Positions 27,031-34,557 of a stretch of DNA of 64,000 nt are shown in pieces. Under the pieces are notes generated by a model that saw only the letters and a program-made list of their open reading frames with translations, did no database searches and was not told the DNA's origin. Each line of letters opens with the position of its first letter. Within the stretch, counting starts at the first letter, position 1. A program made the translations under genes and the position numbers. The DNA lies in the NCBI GenBank assembly GCA_016716715.1, contig JADJVE010000001.1, positions 248,001-312,000 of the forward strand, in the 5' to 3' direction. This stretch comes from Acidobacteriota bacterium. Lineage in GTDB: Bacteria; Acidobacteriota; Thermoanaerobaculia; UBA5066.

Positions 27031-28182
27031 ATGGCGGAGCGCGCGGACGTCGCGATCATCGGTGCGGGAGTCATCGGCACGAGCGTCGCGTTCCAGCTCT
27101 CGCGGCTCGGAGCGGCGCGCGTCGTCCTCCTCGAGAAGGAGTCGCTGCCCGGCACGGGCTCGACCGCGAAAGCGAACGGCGGCATCCGCGCGCAGTTCAC
27201 GACGGACGTCAACGTCGCGATGTCGCTCGCGTCGATGGAGATCCTCGACGCGCTCGCGGAAGAGATCGGCGAGCCGCCCATGTACCGCAAGGCGGGCTAT
27301 CTCTTCCTGACCGGCGACCCGAAGAAGCTCCACGCCATGGAGTCGGCCGCCGCGTTCCAGCGCGCGCGCGGCGTCTCCGTCGAGGTCCTCGACGCGGCGG
27401 GGGTGCGCGCGCGGGCGCCGTACGCGGAAGGCCCGATCGCCGGCGGAACGTTCGGCCCGCGGGACGGGTTCATCGACCCCGGCGGCCTCACGAACTTCTT
27501 TCTGCGCGAGGCGTCGCGAGCCGGGGTCAGGACGCTCTACGGCGCGGGCGTGACGGCCGTCGCGCGCGCGGGCGCCGGCTTCCGGCTGGAGACGGGCGCG
27601 GGCGCCGTCGAGGCCGGGGTCGTCGTGATCGCGGCGGGGCCGTGGACCGGGCGCGTCGCGGCCCTCGCCGGGCTCGACGTTCCCGTCGAGCCCGTCCGCC
27701 GGCACATCTTCGTGAGCGGGCCCTGCCCACACCTCGCGCCCGTGATCCCGATGACGATCGACGCCGACAGCGGCGTCCTCGTGCGGCGCGAGGGAAGCCG
27801 CGTCGCGATCGCGTGGTCGAACGCGGACGAGCCGCCGGGGTTCAACGCGGCGTTCGACCCGGACTTTTTCCTCCGCTTCGCCGAGCCGCTCGAGGCGCGG
27901 TTCCCGTCGATCGCCGCGGCCGGGCTCGACATGCACATGAGCTGGTCCGGGCTCTACGAGGTCACGCCCGACCACCACGCGGTCGTGGGCGCCGTGCCGG
28001 AAATGCCCGGCCTCTTCGTCGCGTCCGGCTTCTCGGGCCACGGCGTCATGCACGCGCCGGCCGCGGGGCGCGCGATCGCCGAGCTCGTCCTCAACGGGCG
28101 GAGCGAGACGGTGGACGTCGGGCCCCTCGCGCTCGATCGCTTTCGGCGCGGCGCCCTGATCCACGAGACGATGGTCCTCTGA
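27031..28182 (+). CDS. FAD-dependent oxidoreductase, DAO family (sarcosine/D-amino-acid oxidase-like)
   Basis: A 383-residue flavoprotein. The dinucleotide-binding motif is VAIIGAGVIGTSVAFQLSRLG. STAKANGGIRAQF contacts FAD in this family. The C-terminal FAD signature is VVGAVPEMPGLFVASGFSGHG followed by HAPAAGRAIAELVL. Members oxidise secondary or D-amino acids such as sarcosine, glycine or D-proline. The residue usually covalently flavinylated in sarcosine oxidases is not evident. No partner subunit or glycine cleavage gene is nearby, so the substrate is open. It is probably monocistronic, between two hairpins. Confidence 0.92.
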   Translation: MAERADVAIIGAGVIGTSVAFQLSRLGAARVVLLEKESLPGTGSTAKANGGIRAQFTTDVNVAMSLASMEILDALAEEIGEPPMYRKAGYLFLTGDPKKLHAMESAAAFQRARGVSVEVLDAAGVRARAPYAEGPIAGGTFGPRDGFIDPGGLTNFFLREASRAGVRTLYGAGVTAVARAGAGFRLETGAGAVEAGVVVIAAGPWTGRVAALAGLDVPVEPVRRHIFVSGPCPHLAPVIPMTIDADSGVLVRREGSRVAIAWSNADEPPGFNAAFDPDFFLRFAEPLEARFPSIAAAGLDMHMSWSGLYEVTPDHHAVVGAVPEMPGLFVASGFSGHGVMHAPAAGRAIAELVLNGRSETVDVGPLALDRFRRGALIHETMVL

Positions 28183-28204
28183 CGGCGCCGGCGCGCCAGT
28201 TCAA

Positions 28205-28220
28205 TGAAGCATCTGAATCA
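28205..28220. promoter_or_regulatory. Degenerate dyad TGAAGCA-TC-TGAATCA upstream of the small cytochrome
   Basis: Two mismatches separate its right arm from a perfect dyad. It shares the left arm TGAAGCA with the sites at 25144 and 32116. It lies 175 bases before the cytochrome start, in the longest leader of the window. Confidence 0.25.
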
Positions 28221-28329
28221 GCACGATTTCGTGTGATTCGCCGCCCGGGCAGGGCGATCATTCGCGGACCAATCCGGGTCCGGCCGCGCAACCCCCGTCG
28301 ATGCAAGGGATTCTGTTTCGTCCCGCGGC

Positions 28330-28345
28330 TGGCACCGGACTTGAG
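28330..28345 (+). promoter_or_regulatory. Sigma-54-like promoter element TGGCAC-N5-TTGAG
   Basis: TGGCAC with TTG five bases later matches the -24/-12 layout of sigma-54 promoters, except that the normally invariant GC at -12 reads GA. It is 50 bases before the cytochrome ATG, a fitting distance. The mismatch makes it a weak call. Confidence 0.3.
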
Positions 28346-28394
28346 TTCAAGTGACATTGGTCCCGATGACGGGACAAAACGGAGGAGAAAGAAC

Positions 28395-28670
28395 ATGAAG
28401 AAGACCACCACCGCCGTCGCCGCCATCGCCGCACTCGTGCTGGGCAGCTCCGCCTTCGCGACCATGGACATCATGAAGGTCTACAAGAGCGGAGTGGACG
28501 GAAAGGGCGCCAAGGACCCGAAGGCGACCTGCGCCAGCTGCCACAAGGAGAAGATGCCCAAGAAGGAGACGGCCGCGCTCAACGAGCTGGGCGACAAGGT
28601 CAAGGCCGCCAAGGGCAAGGACGGGAAGATCGACTGGTCGAAGATCCCCGTCGTCGAAGAGAAGAAGTAA
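28395..28670 (+). CDS. Small periplasmic monohaem c-type cytochrome
   Basis: A 91-residue protein preceded by GGAGGAG. The signal peptide is MKKTTTAVAAIAALVLGSSAFA. The mature chain, about 68 residues and rich in Lys, has one haem-attachment motif CASCH at residues 46-50. A Met (KEKMPK) shortly after could be the distal ligand. It would carry single electrons in the periplasm, but no partner oxidase or reductase is adjacent. Its long leader, own terminator and strong ribosome-binding site suggest abundant, separately regulated expression. Confidence 0.85.
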   Translation: MKKTTTAVAAIAALVLGSSAFATMDIMKVYKSGVDGKGAKDPKATCASCHKEKMPKKETAALNELGDKVKAAKGKDGKIDWSKIPVVEEKK

Positions 28671-28709
28671 CCGGGTTCTCGCTCCGGCCGCCCCCGCGGC
28701 CGTTTCGTG

Positions 28710-28746
28710 CGCCTCCGGGCTCCGTGCCCGGAGGCGTTTTTCTTTT
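28710..28746 (+). terminator. Intrinsic terminator of the small cytochrome gene
   Basis: An 11-base-pair stem CGCCTCCGGGC / GCCCGGAGGCG with loop TCCGT is followed directly by TTTTTCTTTT. The T run is on the plus strand, so it ends the cytochrome transcript rather than the convergent hydrolase transcript. Confidence 0.93.
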
Positions 28747-28748
28747 CG

Positions 28749-30329
28749 TCAGGGCCTGCAGGGCTCGTCGGCGGCCTGCGCAGGGCCCGATTTCGCCTCG
28801 AGGAGCTGCACCTTCGGCGGCCGCGTCGGCGCGAGCGTGACGTTGAGGGCGATCTCGCCGCGCTCGCACGCGAGGGTCCACGCTCCGCGCAGCGCGTTCT
28901 CGGCCTCGAGCGCCCGGGGCACGCAGGCGCCGTGCTTCGCCCGCAGATCGGCGAATTCGCTGCGCCGTTTCTCCTTCGGTGTGTCGAGGACGAGGTTGTC
29001 GGCGGCGAGGGCGTCGAAGGCCGCGTCGTCCCACCCGGCGTAGAGCCCGTTCACGGCGCCGTACGCGGCGCGGAGAGCCGGAGACGGCTGGGGGACGCGC
29101 GCCTTGAGCCCGCCGCCCGCCGCGAGAGCGTCGAGGGCGTCGTTGAAGATGCCGCTCCAGCCCGCGTACCTGAGGTTCGCGAGCGCCACGAGCGCGACGC
29201 CGTGCTCGGGCAGCCAGAGCATGAGCGAGCCGTAGCCGGGCAGGCCGCCGCCGTGCGACACGACGTGGCGGAACGAGCACGTCGTGCGGGCGTTGAGGCC
29301 GTAGCCGTATCCGCCCGCGGCGAGGCGCAGGGGCTTGCCGTCGGCCGCGGGCCTCGCGGAGGCGCCGGTGGCGCGAGCGGACTGCTGCATCTCGCGCAGC
29401 GAAGCGCGCGAAACCGGGCCCGCGTCCGCGTCGTCGCGCGGGGGCCACGCCGAGAGAAAGAACGCCGTGTACCGCGCGAGATCGTGCACGGTCGAGAAGA
29501 GCCCGCCCATCGCCCCGAACGCGCCGTCGCCGAGGAGCGGCTCCTCGACGGGGGTTTCGCCCTCGAGCCGCATGCCCGTCACGAGGCGCCCCGGCGGCAC
29601 GGCCGAAGCCTCCCAGTACGTCGAGGTCATCCCGAGCGGCTTCAGGATGTTCGCGTCCACATAATCGCGGTAACGCATCTTCGACACGTTCGCGACGACG
29701 CGCCCGAGGAGCGCGAAGCCCGTGTTCGAGTACTCGAACGCGACGCCCGGGGCGTTCGAGAACGGGATCCCAGCCTTCACCATCGCGGCGAGGAACGCGT
29801 CGCTTTGCGCGAGCTGCCGGTCGCCCCACGGGTTGTCTTCGGGGAAACCCTCGGAGTGTGTCAGGAGGTGCCGGATCGTTATCTCCGGGGAGTCCTTCGT
29901 CGCCTTCGGCATTCCCGCGAGCTCGGGCACCCACTTCGCGACCGCATCGTCGAGCGAGAGCTTGCCCTCGTCGCGGAGCTTGAGAATCGCGAGGGCCGTG
30001 AAGCTCTTCGTCATCGACGCGATCCGGAAGACCGTGTCCGCGTCCACGGCGCCGCCCGCCGTCCCGCGCGCCCCCCACCCCTTCGCGAGGACGAGCTCGC
30101 CGTCCACGACGACGCCGAACGCGGCGGCCGGAAACTTCTTCTTCTCGACGGCCGAAGCCACGGCTTTCTCGACGGCCGGCAGCGCCGCGAGAAGCTTCGC
30201 GCGGCGCGCGGGGTCCGCGAACGCCGCCGGTGGGACGTCGGCGGACGCGCGCGCGGGCGGCGCGGCCGAAGCGAGGAACAGGACGACGGGCAGGAACGCG
30301 GCGGCGCGGCGGTGACGCATGGAGTTCAC
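28749..30329 (-). CDS. Secreted serine hydrolase, beta-lactamase / class C family
   Basis: About 526 residues. The GTG at 30329 overlaps the tryptophanase stop (GTGA); an ATG nine bases later is an alternative. A signal peptide (FLPVVLFLASAAPPARA) precedes a class C beta-lactamase-like fold. The nucleophile motif is SMTK in FRIASMTKSFTALA, the YxN motif is EYSNTGFALLG, and the third motif is HGG in VSHGGGLPGYGS. A C-terminal domain of about 130 residues follows. Members are periplasmic peptidases, esterases or DD-peptidases more often than true beta-lactamases, so resistance should not be assumed. Coupling to tnaA is by position only. Confidence 0.9.
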   Translation of the reverse strand: MNSMRHRRAAAFLPVVLFLASAAPPARASADVPPAAFADPARRAKLLAALPAVEKAVASAVEKKKFPAAAFGVVVDGELVLAKGWGARGTAGGAVDADTVFRIASMTKSFTALAILKLRDEGKLSLDDAVAKWVPELAGMPKATKDSPEITIRHLLTHSEGFPEDNPWGDRQLAQSDAFLAAMVKAGIPFSNAPGVAFEYSNTGFALLGRVVANVSKMRYRDYVDANILKPLGMTSTYWEASAVPPGRLVTGMRLEGETPVEEPLLGDGAFGAMGGLFSTVHDLARYTAFFLSAWPPRDDADAGPVSRASLREMQQSARATGASARPAADGKPLRLAAGGYGYGLNARTTCSFRHVVSHGGGLPGYGSLMLWLPEHGVALVALANLRYAGWSGIFNDALDALAAGGGLKARVPQPSPALRAAYGAVNGLYAGWDDAAFDALAADNLVLDTPKEKRRSEFADLRAKHGACVPRALEAENALRGAWTLACERGEIALNVTLAPTRPPKVQLLEAKSGPAQAADEPCRP

Positions 30330-31702
30330 GACGCGATCGGCTCGAAGCGGGCCGTGAAGTGGCGGAGGACGCGCGGGGCCGACGTGATCCGGTAGCCCGG
30401 AAGAGCGGCCGCGTTTCGCGCGACCTCGAGGACGACCTCCGACACGTAGTCGACGTGCGACTGCGTGTAAACGCGGCGCGGGAACGCGAGGCGCACGAGG
30501 TCCATGGGCCCCGGCTCCTCGCGCCCGTCGGGCTTCATTCCGAACATCACGGTGCCGATCTCGACGCCGCGGATGCCGCCCGTCTCGTAGAGGGCGTTCG
30601 CGAGCGCGATCCCGGGATACCTCACCGGCGGGATGTGCGGGAGGAGGGCGCGCGCGTCGAGATAGACGGCGTGGCCGCCGGACGGCTTGATCATGGGGAC
30701 GCCGCCGGCGTCGAGCTTGTCCGCGAGGTACTCGATCGAGCGGATCCGGTACTGGAGGTAGTGCTCCTCGACGACCTCGATGAGCCCCTGCGCGATGGCC
30801 TCGAGGTCGTAGCCGGCGAGGCCGCCGTACGTCGGAAAGCCCTCCGTGAGGATCGTGAGGTTCCGCGCGTTCTCGGCCCACGCGTCGTCGTTCATGGCGA
30901 GGAAGCCGCCGATGTTCGCGAGGCCGTCTTTCTTCGCAGACATCGTGCAGCCGTCCGCGAGGGAGAACATCTCCTGCGCGATGGCCTTGGGCGTCCGGCC
31001 CTCCTGCCCCTTCTCGCGGCGCTTCACGAAGTACGCGTTCTCCGCGAAGCGGCAGGCGTCGAGGAAGAACGGCTTCTTGTAGCGGTCGCAGAGCGCGCGG
31101 ACCCCGCGCAGGTTCTCGAGCGAGACGGGCTGGCCGCCGCCCGAGTTGTTCGTGACCGTGACCATGACGAGCGGCACGCGGCCGCCGTCCTCGGCGAGCG
31201 TCTTCTCGAGGGCGACGAGGTCGATGTTCCCCTTGAAGGGGTGGACGAGCGAAGGGATGCGGCCCTCGGGAATGACGAGGTCGCGCGCCTCGGCGCCCTC
31301 GACCTCGATGTTCGCGCGCGTCGTGTCGAAGTGGTTGTTGTTCGGGACGACGTCGCCCTTCTTGAGGACGGTGTGGAACAGGATGCGCTCGGCCGCGCGG
31401 CCCTGGTGCGTCGGGATCACGTGCTTGAAGCCCGTGAGGTCCTGGATGACGTCGCGGAAACGGTAGAACGACCGGCTGCCCGCGTAGGACTCGTCGCCCT
31501 GGATGAGCGCGCCCCACTGCGCGGCCGACATCGCGCCCGTGCCCGAGTCGGTCAGGAGGTCGATGAGGACGTCCGCGGCGGGCAGGAGGAAGACGTTGTA
31601 GCCGGCCTGGGCGATCGCGCGGCGGCGGTACTCGGGCGTCGTCTCCTTGACGGTCTCGACGGACTTGATCCGGAACGGCTCGATGATCGTGCGGAAATTC
31701 AT
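30326..31702 (-). CDS. tnaA: Tryptophanase
   Basis: A 458-residue PLP enzyme of the beta-eliminating lyase family. The Schiff-base Lys is K258 in MSAKKDG. LTDSGTGAMS, THQGRAAE and TVTNNSGGGQPVS are family hallmarks. Tryptophanase must be separated from tyrosine phenol-lyase. The residue that is Thr124 in tyrosine phenol-lyase and Asp137 in tryptophanase is Asp126 here (HFDTTR). The position of the phenol-lyase Arg381 is Ile382 (VEIG). Both point to tryptophanase, which cleaves tryptophan to indole, pyruvate and ammonia. There is no tnaC-like leader or tnaB permease nearby. It is coupled to the serine hydrolase. Confidence 0.92.
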   Translation of the reverse strand: MNFRTIIEPFRIKSVETVKETTPEYRRRAIAQAGYNVFLLPAADVLIDLLTDSGTGAMSAAQWGALIQGDESYAGSRSFYRFRDVIQDLTGFKHVIPTHQGRAAERILFHTVLKKGDVVPNNNHFDTTRANIEVEGAEARDLVIPEGRIPSLVHPFKGNIDLVALEKTLAEDGGRVPLVMVTVTNNSGGGQPVSLENLRGVRALCDRYKKPFFLDACRFAENAYFVKRREKGQEGRTPKAIAQEMFSLADGCTMSAKKDGLANIGGFLAMNDDAWAENARNLTILTEGFPTYGGLAGYDLEAIAQGLIEVVEEHYLQYRIRSIEYLADKLDAGGVPMIKPSGGHAVYLDARALLPHIPPVRYPGIALANALYETGGIRGVEIGTVMFGMKPDGREEPGPMDLVRLAFPRRVYTQSHVDYVSEVVLEVARNAAALPGYRITSAPRVLRHFTARFEPIAS

Positions 31703-31742
31703 CGTGGCCGCAGGATAGCGCGGAGCGCGCCCGGAGCGCCGC

Positions 31743-32063
31743 TCAGTGCACCGCGGTGTAGCCGACCGTGACCCCGCGGTCCGGAGACGCGCGGACTTCG
31801 ATCTTCGTGCCGGTGGCGTCCATGCACTGGCCGCCCGTCACGACGCCGACGACCTTCCCGTCCACGACGAGCTCGACGACCGGCTCGGCGTCGCACACGC
31901 AGACGCGGTACGTCGCGGGTACGTTGCCGGTGTAGATCGTCTTGGAAGACTTGGCCTGGACCTGGATTTCGGTCATTTTGCTGCAGTCGCGGCCGGAGCC
32001 CGCAAGCGGCAGGGCCGCGGCAAGGAGGAGCGCAAGCGCCACGGCAACGGAGCCTTTCCTCAT
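31743..32063 (-). CDS. Small secreted four-cysteine protein
   Basis: A 106-residue protein from the ATG at 32063, preceded by GGAGGAGGGA. Its signal peptide is followed by a mature domain of about 80 residues with four cysteines (RDCSK, RVCVCD, GGQCMD), enough for two disulfides. Repeated short strands such as VVELVVDGKVVGVVTGG suggest a small beta-sandwich. I do not recognise the family. It lies upstream of tnaA on the same strand but is separated by 40 bases. Confidence 0.72.
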   Translation of the reverse strand: MRKGSVAVALALLLAAALPLAGSGRDCSKMTEIQVQAKSSKTIYTGNVPATYRVCVCDAEPVVELVVDGKVVGVVTGGQCMDATGTKIEVRASPDRGVTVGYTAVH

Positions 32064-32115
32064 GGGGGAGATCCCTCCTCCTAGAAGATGTGGCCGGGCC
32101 TCGTCCCGCCGCCAT

Positions 32116-32131
32116 TGAAGCAACTGCTTCA
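32116..32131. promoter_or_regulatory. Perfect dyad TGAAGCA-AC-TGCTTCA between divergent secreted-protein genes
   Basis: A perfect 7-base inverted repeat with a 2-base spacer, 53 bases before the four-cysteine protein start and 110 bases before the EEP gene start. The geometry fits a dimeric regulator. Imperfect copies lie at 25144-25159 and 28205-28220. Confidence 0.45.
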
Positions 32132-32240
32132 TGACCGCCGCCTGGAACCGCAAATTCTCCTGTAAATCCGCTGAGACTGAGGGTTTCACCGCTCCTACGT
32201 TCGGAGCGTCCACTCCAACGGACGGAAAGGCAGGAACCCC

Positions 32241-33311
32241 ATGAAAAGCCGCTCGAGCCTGATTGCCTTCTTCGCCGCAGCGGCGGCGGCGCTGTGCCTC
32301 GCGGCCGCCCCGGCCGCCTCGGCGGACGGGCCGAAGCCCGTCAAGGTGATGACGTGGAACCTCTTTTACGGATTTGACGACGGGCCGGTGATCGCCGCGG
32401 CGATGTCGGGCGACGAGGCGGCCATCGCCGAAGCGGCCACCGTGGCGTGGGGGCAGATCCACGCGACGAACTTCCACAGGCGCGTCCGCGACATCGCCCT
32501 TCGGGTCCGCCTCGCGGAGCCCGATCTCATCGGCGTCCAGGAAGCCGTGAATTACACGCAGGTCGGCCCGACGGGCTCGATCGTCGAGAGGCTCGATCAC
32601 CTCGAGATCCTCGTCGCCGCGCTGGATCAGGTCGGAATGAAGTACGAAATCGTCTCGTCCGTCGACGTCACGGCCGTCGACCTGCCGGTCCTCGACGCGG
32701 TGGGAAACCTGACGATGGTCTCTCTCCGGGATCGCAACGCGATCCTCTCGCGCAAGGGCCACGGCGTCACGACCTCGAACCCGCAGCGCGGCATCTTCCA
32801 GTACATTCTCGGCCCGCCGGATTTCCCGTTCCCGCTCGCGCAGGGCTGGGCGTCGGTCGACGTCGCGGCATGGGGGCACCGCTTCCGTTTCGTGACGACT
32901 CACCTCGAGGACGCTTCGGCGAGTCCCGAAGAGCTCACGCCGCTCCAGCAGGCGCAGGCCGCCGAGCTCGTGAACATCCACCTTGCGTCCGGCCTGCCCG
33001 TCGTCTTCGTCGGCGATTTCAACACGGACGGCTTCCGCAGGTGGCCCACGTACAAGATGCTCACGCAGGACTTCGGCCTGACCGACGCGTGGAGGGCCGC
33101 GAACCGCTTCGCGCCGGGCCTCACGTGGGGCCAGTCGCCGGACCTCCTGAACCCCTTCCCGCGCCTCACCCAGAGGCTCGATCTCGTCCTCTTCTCGGGA
33201 GCGTTCCGCGTGACGGACGCCGACGTCGTCGGTGCGACGCTTCTCGACCGCGTCCCCGCCGGCATGTGGCCGTCCGACCACGCCGGTCTCGTCGTGACCC
33301 TCGTCCCGTGA
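32241..33311 (+). CDS. Secreted endonuclease/exonuclease/phosphatase-fold hydrolase, copy 1
   Basis: A 356-residue protein with a signal peptide (FFAAAAAALCLAAAPAASA). The EEP fold is shown by VMTWNLFYGF, the metal-binding Glu in DLIGVQEAVNY, RFRFVTTHLED, VVFVGDFNTDG with its Asp and Asn, and the terminal WPSDHAGLVVTLV with the catalytic His. Substrates of secreted members include DNA, RNA, sphingomyelin and inositol phosphates, and cannot be chosen here. It is followed after 34 bases by a paralogue, and both share the leader GGACGGAAAGG and the spacing to the ATG. The pair is a tandem duplication, probably cotranscribed. Confidence 0.92.
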   Translation: MKSRSSLIAFFAAAAAALCLAAAPAASADGPKPVKVMTWNLFYGFDDGPVIAAAMSGDEAAIAEAATVAWGQIHATNFHRRVRDIALRVRLAEPDLIGVQEAVNYTQVGPTGSIVERLDHLEILVAALDQVGMKYEIVSSVDVTAVDLPVLDAVGNLTMVSLRDRNAILSRKGHGVTTSNPQRGIFQYILGPPDFPFPLAQGWASVDVAAWGHRFRFVTTHLEDASASPEELTPLQQAQAAELVNIHLASGLPVVFVGDFNTDGFRRWPTYKMLTQDFGLTDAWRAANRFAPGLTWGQSPDLLNPFPRLTQRLDLVLFSGAFRVTDADVVGATLLDRVPAGMWPSDHAGLVVTLVP

Positions 33312-33345
33312 GCAAGGGCCCGCGCGGACGGAAAGGAAGGACCCC

Positions 33346-34488
33346 ATGAACTCACGTACGCGTCTCTTTCCCGCGCTCGCGGCCCTCCTGCTCGCCGCGG
33401 GCCTCGTACTCAGCCCCGCGGCGCGCGCGAGCGGCGGAGCGCCGATCACTCTCATGACCTGGAACACGTACTTCGGCTTCGACGAGGGGCCGCTTTTCGC
33501 GGCCGCGGCTTCCGGCGACCCGGAGCTGATCGCCGCCGCGGTGAGCGGCGTCTGGGCGCAGGTCCACGCCACCGATTTCCACGTGCGTGCCGCCGAGATC
33601 GCGAAGAAGGTGAAGGCGGCCAGGCCCGATCTCTTCGGAGTCCAGGAGGCCGTCCAGTACGTCCGGCTCGACGGGGCGACCTTCGAGCCGATGGAGGTGA
33701 TCGACCACCTCGCGATCCTGATCGAGGCCCTCGCGGCCGAGGGAATGTTCTACGAGATGAGGTCCGTCGTCGAGGACACGAGCGTGATGCTCCCGGACGC
33801 CGACGGCAACGTCGTGATGCTCCTAGACCGAAGCGCGATCCTCGTGCGCGTCGACCTGCCGCCCGGCCAGCGGCGCCTCGCGGTTTCGAACCCGAAGAGC
33901 GGAACGTTCTCCCTCCTCGCCGAGCTCTGCATCGTGCCCGCGGCCGACGGATCGTGCGAGGTCCCGCTCGTGATCAAGCGCGGCTGGGCGTCCGTCGACG
34001 TCGGGACGAAAGGCGCGAAGTTCCGGTTCGTCGTGGCGCATCTCGAGGATGTGCCCGCGCCCGTCGCGAACGAGGAGCCCTCGCCGCTCGAACAGCTCCA
34101 GCTTGCGCAGGCGGCCGAGCTGACGCTCGGCGAGAATGGGCCGTTCGCGACCGATCTCAGGGTCATCCTCGCGGGCGACTTCAACACCGACGCCGCCACG
34201 CTCTGGCCGACGTACCGGTTCCTCACGGCGCCCGCGCCGGCCGGGCCCGGGCTGAAGGACGCGTGGCTCGCGCTGCACCCGAAGGAAGCCGGCCTGACGT
34301 GGGGCCCGAACCCCGACCTCCTCGCGCCGTTCCCGGCCTTCACGCAGCGCATCGACTTCGTTTTTCTCAAGGGAGAGGACTTCAGCCTCGTGAGCGCCGA
34401 CGTCGTCGGCAACACGCGCGGCGACGTGGCGCCGTCCGGACTGTGGCCGTCCGACCACGCCGGCCTCGTCGTGAAGCTCGTGCCGTGA
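33346..34488 (+). CDS. Secreted endonuclease/exonuclease/phosphatase-fold hydrolase, copy 2
   Basis: A 380-residue paralogue of the preceding protein with its own signal peptide. Conserved positions include LMTWNTYFGFDEGP, DLFGVQEAVQYV, RFVVAHLEDV, VILAGDFNTDA and WPSDHAGLVVKLV, so the catalytic Glu, Asp/Asn and His are all kept. It is about 24 residues longer, with insertions near EVPLVIKRGW and in the C-terminal third, so the copies have diverged in substrate-facing loops. It is separated by 69 bases from the MFS gene downstream. Confidence 0.92.
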   Translation: MNSRTRLFPALAALLLAAGLVLSPAARASGGAPITLMTWNTYFGFDEGPLFAAAASGDPELIAAAVSGVWAQVHATDFHVRAAEIAKKVKAARPDLFGVQEAVQYVRLDGATFEPMEVIDHLAILIEALAAEGMFYEMRSVVEDTSVMLPDADGNVVMLLDRSAILVRVDLPPGQRRLAVSNPKSGTFSLLAELCIVPAADGSCEVPLVIKRGWASVDVGTKGAKFRFVVAHLEDVPAPVANEEPSPLEQLQLAQAAELTLGENGPFATDLRVILAGDFNTDAATLWPTYRFLTAPAPAGPGLKDAWLALHPKEAGLTWGPNPDLLAPFPAFTQRIDFVFLKGEDFSLVSADVVGNTRGDVAPSGLWPSDHAGLVVKLVP

Positions 34489-34557
34489 ATCTGCTTTGAG
34501 CGCGCGAGGGTGGCCGCCGCCAGCGGCTCGCCTCAACGCACGGGCTAGACTGCGCGG

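Noticed and set aside
28749..30329. True beta-lactamase conferring drug resistance
   Set aside because: The motifs (SMTK, YSN, HGG) define a broad hydrolase family with mostly peptidase or esterase members, and the long extra C-terminal domain is atypical of beta-lactamases.
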